Assembly (NCBI GenBank): GCA_035575095.1 | Contig: DATLYF010000101.1 | Span: forward strand, 1-8,492 | Origin: DATLYF01 sp035575095 | GTDB taxonomy: Bacteria; Pseudomonadota; Gammaproteobacteria; Competibacterales; Competibacteraceae | DNA: 8,492 bases | Direction: 5' to 3' | In this document: positions 5,749 through 8,492 of the stretch, piece by piece | Layout of the letters: each line of letters starts with the position of its first letter | Position numbering within the stretch: the stretch's first letter is position 1 | The notes under the pieces: model-generated | What the model was told of the DNA's origin: nothing | What the model saw: only the letters and a program-made list of their open reading frames with translations | The model's database searches: none | Position numbers and translations under genes: made by a program

Positions 5749-8492
5749 ATGTCGATACCCGGCGACGCACCCATCATCGAGCAGCAGCTCGCGGCGGCGC
5801 GGCAACTGCTCCAGGCCGGCCGCCTGGAAGAGGCGGAACGGGCCTATCGGGCCATATTGCAGCAGGCACCGCGCAACCCCAAGGCGCTGCACCTGCTGGG
5901 CGCGGTGCGCATGGAACGGGGGGATGCGGCCGAGGCCGTGAGCTGGCTCGAACGCTCGCTCGCGCAGTGGCCCGACAACCCTTATGCCTGGTACCACCTG
6001 GCACTGGCCCAGCAGCGTCTGGGGCGGGCGCGAGAGGCGATCGCCAGCTACCAGCGCGCGGCCGAACTCTATCCCGGCGATTTCGCCGGCATTCACAACA
6101 ACCTGGGCGCGCTATGGCAGGAACTGGGCGATCTGGAGCAGGCCCGCGCCGCCTATGCACGCGCCCTCGCGCTACAGCCCGATTATGCCCGCGCCCACTG
6201 CAACCTGGGCAGTGTGCTGGTAGCCCAGGGGCGGCGGGCGGAGGGCGTGGCCGCCTATCGGCGGGCGCTACAACATGATCCCAGGCTGTTCGATGCCTGG
6301 TTCAATCTGGGCCAGGTATTGCGCGAGGACGGCGATGCCGCCGGGGCAGTGGCGGCCCTGGAGGAGGCGCTGCGCTGTCAGCCCGAGGCCGAGCAGGCGC
6401 GCCTGCAATTGGGGCACGCGCTGCGCGAGCGGGGCGATCTGGCGGCCGCCGAGGCCGCGTACCGGCAGATCCTGGAGCGCTCGCCTGCGGCCGTCGAGGC
6501 GCGCATCGGCCTGGGGCGACTGCAGGCCGAGCGCTGCGATTGGGCTGCCGCCGAGAGCAGCTTCCGCCAGGTCCTGAGCCTCGATCCCGCCTCCCTGGCC
6601 GGCCTGGTGGGGCTGGTCGATGTCTATCGTGGCCGCGGCGAGCATGAGCGTGCCTTGCAGCTGGTGCAAGAGGGGTTGCAGCGCGCGCCTGGGGCGCCGG
6701 CGCTGCTCCTCAGTCTGGGCAATGTGTATCAGGACCGCTGGCAGTGGCAGCCGGCGGCGGCGGCCTACCGTCAGGCGGTAGAGCGCAACCCCGATCTGGC
6801 GGAGGCGTGGAACAACCTGGCCGCCAGTCTGCGCGAGCTGAAGCGCCACGACGAGGCCCTGGCAGCGGTGCGCAGGGCCCTGGAGCTGCGCCCGGGCAGT
6901 GCCAATGCCTACAACAACCTGGCCAACATTCATCTCAGCCTGAAGCAGTGGCAGTCGGCGGAGGAGGCCTATCGCCAGGCACTCAGGCTGGCCCCGGGCT
7001 TTCGCGAGGCCCTGGTCAATCTGGCGGTGGTGTTGACCGAACGCAAGGAACTGCAGGCGGCCATCGATCTGCTGGAGCAGGCCCTGGAGCGCGATCCGGC
7101 CTGCGCCGAGGCCGTCGCCCAGTTGTACGCTCTGGCCCAGCGGCTCTGCGACTGGCCGCGCTGCCGGCGCTATGAGGAGCGCCTGGAGAGCCTCACCCGC
7201 CAGGCGCTGGAGCAGGGCGGGCGGCCTGCCGAAATGCCGCTCAATCACCTGCGGCGGGTGGCCGATCCGCAGCGCAACCTGGCGGTGGCGCGGGCCTGGA
7301 GCCGGATGCTGGAGCGGCAAGGGGCGGCACAGGGTGCGCCCTTTACCTTCGCAGACCGGCGCCGGCCCCGGGAGCGGCTGCGCATCGGCTATCTGTCTGC
7401 GGATTTCCGCAATCACGCCGTCGGCCATCTGCTACCGGGCCTGTTCGAACAGCACGATCGCCGCCGCTTCGAGGTCCTGGCCTATTCCTGCGGCGAGGAC
7501 GACGGCAGCGCCACTCGTGCGCGTATCGTGCAGGCCGCCGACCGCTTCGTGGACATCGGCCGTCTCGGCGCCCGGGACGGAGCGGAACGGATCTACCGCG
7601 ACGAGGTGGACATCCTGGTCGATCTGACCGGCTATACCAGCGACGGCCGGCTCGACATCTGCGCGCTGCGCCCGGCGCCGGTGCAGGTGTCCTACCTGGG
7701 CTTCCCGGGATCGAGCGGTGCCGACTTCCTGGACTACGTCATCACCGACCGCATCCTCACCCCGGAGGACCAGGCAGGATGCTATAGCGAGAAGTTCGTT
7801 TACCTGCCGGAATGCTATCAGATCAACGACGATCGCCAGCCGATCGCCGCGCAGCCGTACCGCCGCGCCGATTTTGCGCTGCCCGAGACGGGAATCGTAT
7901 TCGGCGCCTTCAACAACGCCTACAAGATCGATCCGGAACTATTCGCGCTATGGCTGCGCATCCTGCGCCGCGTGCCGGACAGCGTGCTGTGGTTGTGGGC
8001 TTCGGACCCCGGCGTCGAGGCCAATCTCAGCCGGGAGGCGGCCGCTGCGGGTATCGAGCCCGCACGCCTGGTGTTCGCCCGCTCACTGCCGATCGAGCAG
8101 CACCTGGCGCGTCTACCCCTGGCCGACCTGATCCTGGACACAGTGCGCTATAGCGGCGGCGCCACCACCAGCAACTGCCTGTGGGCCGGGGTGCCGGTGC
8201 TGACCATGCTCGGCAACCGCTACGTCTCGCGCATGAGCGCCAGCCTGCTGCATGCCGTGGGGCTGCCAGAGCTGGTGGTGGATTCTCTGGCCGACTACGA
8301 GGAGACGGCCGTGCGCTTGGCCTGCCGGCCCGCGGAGCGGCGCGCGCTGCGCGAGCGGCTGACGCGCCATCGGGCCACGGCAGCGCTGTTCGATACGGTC
8401 CGCGGCGTGCGTCACCTGGAGGCCGCCTTCGAGGCGATGTGGCGGAGCTTCCTGGCGGGAGAGCCGCCGCGGCCCATCGCCGTCGCCCCGCT
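5749..8492 (+). CDS. TPR-repeat protein with OGT/SPINDLY-type glycosyltransferase domain (3' end cut)
   Basis: The frame is open without a stop from the ATG at 5749 to the window edge (914 full codons). Residues about 10-452 are roughly 13 consecutive 34-residue TPR units with the usual spacing of A/G/Y/P positions (for example AEAWNNLAASLRELKRHDEA), a superhelix for holding protein substrates. From about 543 comes a GT41 domain like eukaryotic O-GlcNAc transferase and bacterial relatives: RLRIGYLSADFRNHAVGH (H556, H560), VDILVDLTGYTSDGRLDI, APVQVSYLGFPGSSGADFLD, FNNAYKIDPELFALWLRIL (K726, matching the human OGT catalytic-site lysine K842) and the sugar-nucleotide loop SGGATTSNCLWAGVPVLT (802-819). 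The end (HLEAAFEAMWRSF, then GEPPRPIAV) looks like the family C-terminus, so little is missing. It should glycosylate cytoplasmic proteins, probably on Ser/Thr; sugar and targets are unknown. It starts 18 bases after bmt, with only a weak ribosome site. Confidence 0.9.
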   Translation, partial: MSIPGDAPIIEQQLAAARQLLQAGRLEEAERAYRAILQQAPRNPKALHLLGAVRMERGDAAEAVSWLERSLAQWPDNPYAWYHLALAQQRLGRAREAIASYQRAAELYPGDFAGIHNNLGALWQELGDLEQARAAYARALALQPDYARAHCNLGSVLVAQGRRAEGVAAYRRALQHDPRLFDAWFNLGQVLREDGDAAGAVAALEEALRCQPEAEQARLQLGHALRERGDLAAAEAAYRQILERSPAAVEARIGLGRLQAERCDWAAAESSFRQVLSLDPASLAGLVGLVDVYRGRGEHERALQLVQEGLQRAPGAPALLLSLGNVYQDRWQWQPAAAAYRQAVERNPDLAEAWNNLAASLRELKRHDEALAAVRRALELRPGSANAYNNLANIHLSLKQWQSAEEAYRQALRLAPGFREALVNLAVVLTERKELQAAIDLLEQALERDPACAEAVAQLYALAQRLCDWPRCRRYEERLESLTRQALEQGGRPAEMPLNHLRRVADPQRNLAVARAWSRMLERQGAAQGAPFTFADRRRPRERLRIGYLSADFRNHAVGHLLPGLFEQHDRRRFEVLAYSCGEDDGSATRARIVQAADRFVDIGRLGARDGAERIYRDEVDILVDLTGYTSDGRLDICALRPAPVQVSYLGFPGSSGADFLDYVITDRILTPEDQAGCYSEKFVYLPECYQINDDRQPIAAQPYRRADFALPETGIVFGAFNNAYKIDPELFALWLRILRRVPDSVLWLWASDPGVEANLSREAAAAGIEPARLVFARSLPIEQHLARLPLADLILDTVRYSGGATTSNCLWAGVPVLTMLGNRYVSRMSASLLHAVGLPELVVDSLADYEETAVRLACRPAERRALRERLTRHRATAALFDTVRGVRHLEAAFEAMWRSFLAGEPPRPIAVAP

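Noticed and set aside
4630..6096. Long open frame on the minus strand (488 codons) opposite bmt and the TPR region
   Set aside because: It lies antisense to two clearly recognisable genes, and its product is rich in Gly, Ala, His and Arg with no family motif. Such frames are expected opposite GC-rich genes.
5776..7105. Possible DNA-level tandem repeat in the TPR region
   Set aside because: The repeats are at the protein level only. The codons differ between units, so there is no recent DNA duplication to report.
6268..7428. Long minus-strand open frame (386 codons) opposite the TPR domain
   Set aside because: The plus strand carries regular TPR repeats across the whole stretch. The antisense product is rich in Leu, Gln and Arg with no recognisable domain.

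Overview
The window is about 8.5 kb of GC-rich bacterial DNA, densely coded on both strands. Protein sequences and gene content (Opp/Dpp-type peptide importer, MetNIQ methionine importer, Bmt-type homocysteine methyltransferase, TPR-linked GT41 glycosyltransferase) fit a high-GC proteobacterium. A gammaproteobacterium is my best guess, but no marker gene here settles the taxonomy.

Layout: (1) positions 1-1961, plus strand, hold the 3' end of an Opp/Dpp-type peptide ABC importer operon: a permease cut by the window edge, then two ATPase genes that nearly touch. (2) Positions 1966-4501, minus strand, hold metN-metI-metQ, the complete methionine importer, transcribed towards the peptide operon and meeting it tail to tail with only 4 bases between the stop codons. 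(3) Positions 4502-4710 are a divergent control region with an AT-rich core (12 G/C in 60 bases at 4551-4610). (4) Positions 4711-5730, plus strand, encode a zinc-dependent homocysteine S-methyltransferase closely resembling betaine-homocysteine methyltransferases. (5) From 5749 to the window end, plus strand, runs one uninterrupted large gene for a protein with about 13 TPR repeats followed by an OGT/SPINDLY-type (GT41) catalytic domain. The frame is open at the right edge.

How the genes work together: metNIQ and bmt face away from each other across a shared control region. One side imports methionine and the other remakes it from homocysteine, so the two halves form a compact methionine-supply unit. 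The glycosyltransferase gene starts 18 bases after bmt and is probably co-transcribed, although no metabolic link is evident. The peptide importer is a separate unit.

I found no clear new system. The points most worth a second look are the bacterial OGT-like protein with a changed residue in its sugar-nucleotide loop, an inverted repeat that straddles the convergent stop codons, direct repeats in the met control region, a MetQ with no lipoprotein cysteine, and a MetN whose regulatory domain lacks an asparagine important in E. coli. No tRNA, rRNA, CRISPR array, insertion sequence or phage gene was seen.
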